Part shown: one piece after another, positions 6,175 through 6,800 of the stretch
How positions within the stretch are numbered: position 1 is the stretch's first letter
How the letters are laid out: every line of letters begins with the position of its first letter
Source of the DNA: Calditrichaceae bacterium
Lineage (GTDB): Bacteria > Calditrichota > Calditrichia > Calditrichales > Calditrichaceae
DNA: 6,800 nt
Assembly (NCBI GenBank): GCA_024763405.1
Contig: JANTFQ010000134.1
Location: forward strand, 1-6,800
Direction of reading: 5' to 3'
The notes under the pieces: model-generated
Databases searched by the model: none
Told to the model about the DNA's origin: nothing
What the model saw: the letters and a program-made list of their open reading frames with translations, nothing else
Program-made: the position numbers and the translations under genes

Positions 6175-6800
6175 TTGGAAGATTTTAATCAGCTTATTCA
6201 GATACGGAAAGATAAACTTAAAACCATTACGGAAATGGGTGTTAATCCGTATCCATACGAATTCAATCAGACGCATAAATCGGATGAAATAAAAAATAAG
6301 TTTGAAGAGCTTGAAGATAAAACGGTTTCCATAGCGGGACGGATTATGGCAGTTCGGCTGATGGGCAAAGCCTCTTTCTGTCATATTCAGGATGAACATG
6401 GACGTATTCAGGCTTACATTCGTAAAGACACAGTGGGTGAAGAAACCTACCAGATGTTTAAAATTTTAGATATTGGTGACCTGGTAGGGATTGAAGGGAA
6501 GGTTGCCAAAACCCGTACAGGAGAAGTAACCATTTTTGCCGGGAAGCTGGAATTACTGTCCAAATCGCTGCGGCCGCTTCCCATTGTAAAAGAAAGAGAA
6601 GAAGACGGCGAAAAAGTAGTGTACGATCAGTTCGCCGATAAAGAGATGCGCTACCGCCAGCGCTACGTGGATTTGGTAGTTAATCCGGATGTAAAAAAAG
6701 TCTTTGTGAAACGTTCCAAAATTATTACAGCCATCCGCGAGTTTTTGGATCAACAGGATTTTCTCGAAGTGGAAACGCCCATCCTGCAGCCTATTCACGG
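6175..6800 (+). CDS. lysS: Lysyl-tRNA synthetase, class II (N-terminal part, runs off the window)
   Basis: The enzyme charges tRNA-Lys with lysine using ATP, in the cytoplasm. Only the first 208 residues are present; the family is usually about 500. An N-terminal helix (FNQLIQIRKDKLKTITEMG, then VNPYPY) leads into an OB-fold anticodon-binding domain (about residues 40-140, including VSIAGRIMAVRLMGKASFCH and IQDEHGRIQAYIRKD). The linker follows (DKEMRYRQRYVDLVVN), then class II motif 1 (VKRSKIITAIREFLDQQDF, ending FLEVETP at 196-202). It starts at TTG with a strong Shine-Dalgarno. Motifs 2 and 3 lie beyond the window. It follows prfB, the order known from E. coli, but a 325 bp repeat-bearing spacer separates them here, so shared transcription is uncertain. 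Confidence 0.96.
   Translation, partial: MEDFNQLIQIRKDKLKTITEMGVNPYPYEFNQTHKSDEIKNKFEELEDKTVSIAGRIMAVRLMGKASFCHIQDEHGRIQAYIRKDTVGEETYQMFKILDIGDLVGIEGKVAKTRTGEVTIFAGKLELLSKSLRPLPIVKEREEDGEKVVYDQFADKEMRYRQRYVDLVVNPDVKKVFVKRSKIITAIREFLDQQDFLEVETPILQPIH

Overview
The window suggests a Gram-negative bacterium of the FCB superphylum (Bacteroidota, Calditrichota and related candidate phyla). This is an inference. It rests on the Wza/SLBB-type outer-membrane export protein, two secreted beta-rich proteins, a signal-less SpoIID/LytB protein with the GHGVGLC variant of the family motif, and a repeat family (core CTGAGCTTGTCGAAG) of a type I associate with such genomes. No rRNA or other decisive taxonomic marker is present.

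Layout, all genes on the + strand. Bases 1-372 are the 3' end of a gene for an SLBB-domain polysaccharide-export protein. After 37 bp come two tandem paralogous genes (410-1552 and 1682-2821). Each encodes a signal peptide, a beta-rich body of about 300 residues and a C-terminal charged coiled coil. I recognise no named family for them. They end at a clear intrinsic terminator (2880-2911), so the first three genes probably form one transcription unit, perhaps with extra initiation between the paralogs. A 333 bp gap follows.

The second unit is a SpoIID/LytB-domain protein gene (3155-4744), followed 3 bp later by prfB, encoding release factor 2. prfB is split by the classical autoregulatory +1 frameshift (4748-4816 joined to 4818-5849). 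A 325 bp spacer holds an inverted and tandem repeat cluster and a second imperfect hairpin. After it lysS (class II lysyl-tRNA synthetase) starts at a TTG codon at 6175 and runs off the window. The prfB-lysS order also occurs in E. coli, where the two form an operon; here the repeat cluster lies between them.

Functionally, the left part looks like cell envelope or surface polysaccharide, and the right part is translation housekeeping with a possible cell-wall gene at its head. No CRISPR array, transposase, tRNA or rRNA was seen. The least explained element is the pair of barrel-like plus coiled-coil paralogs next to the exporter gene; the clearest mechanistic signal is the prfB recoding site.
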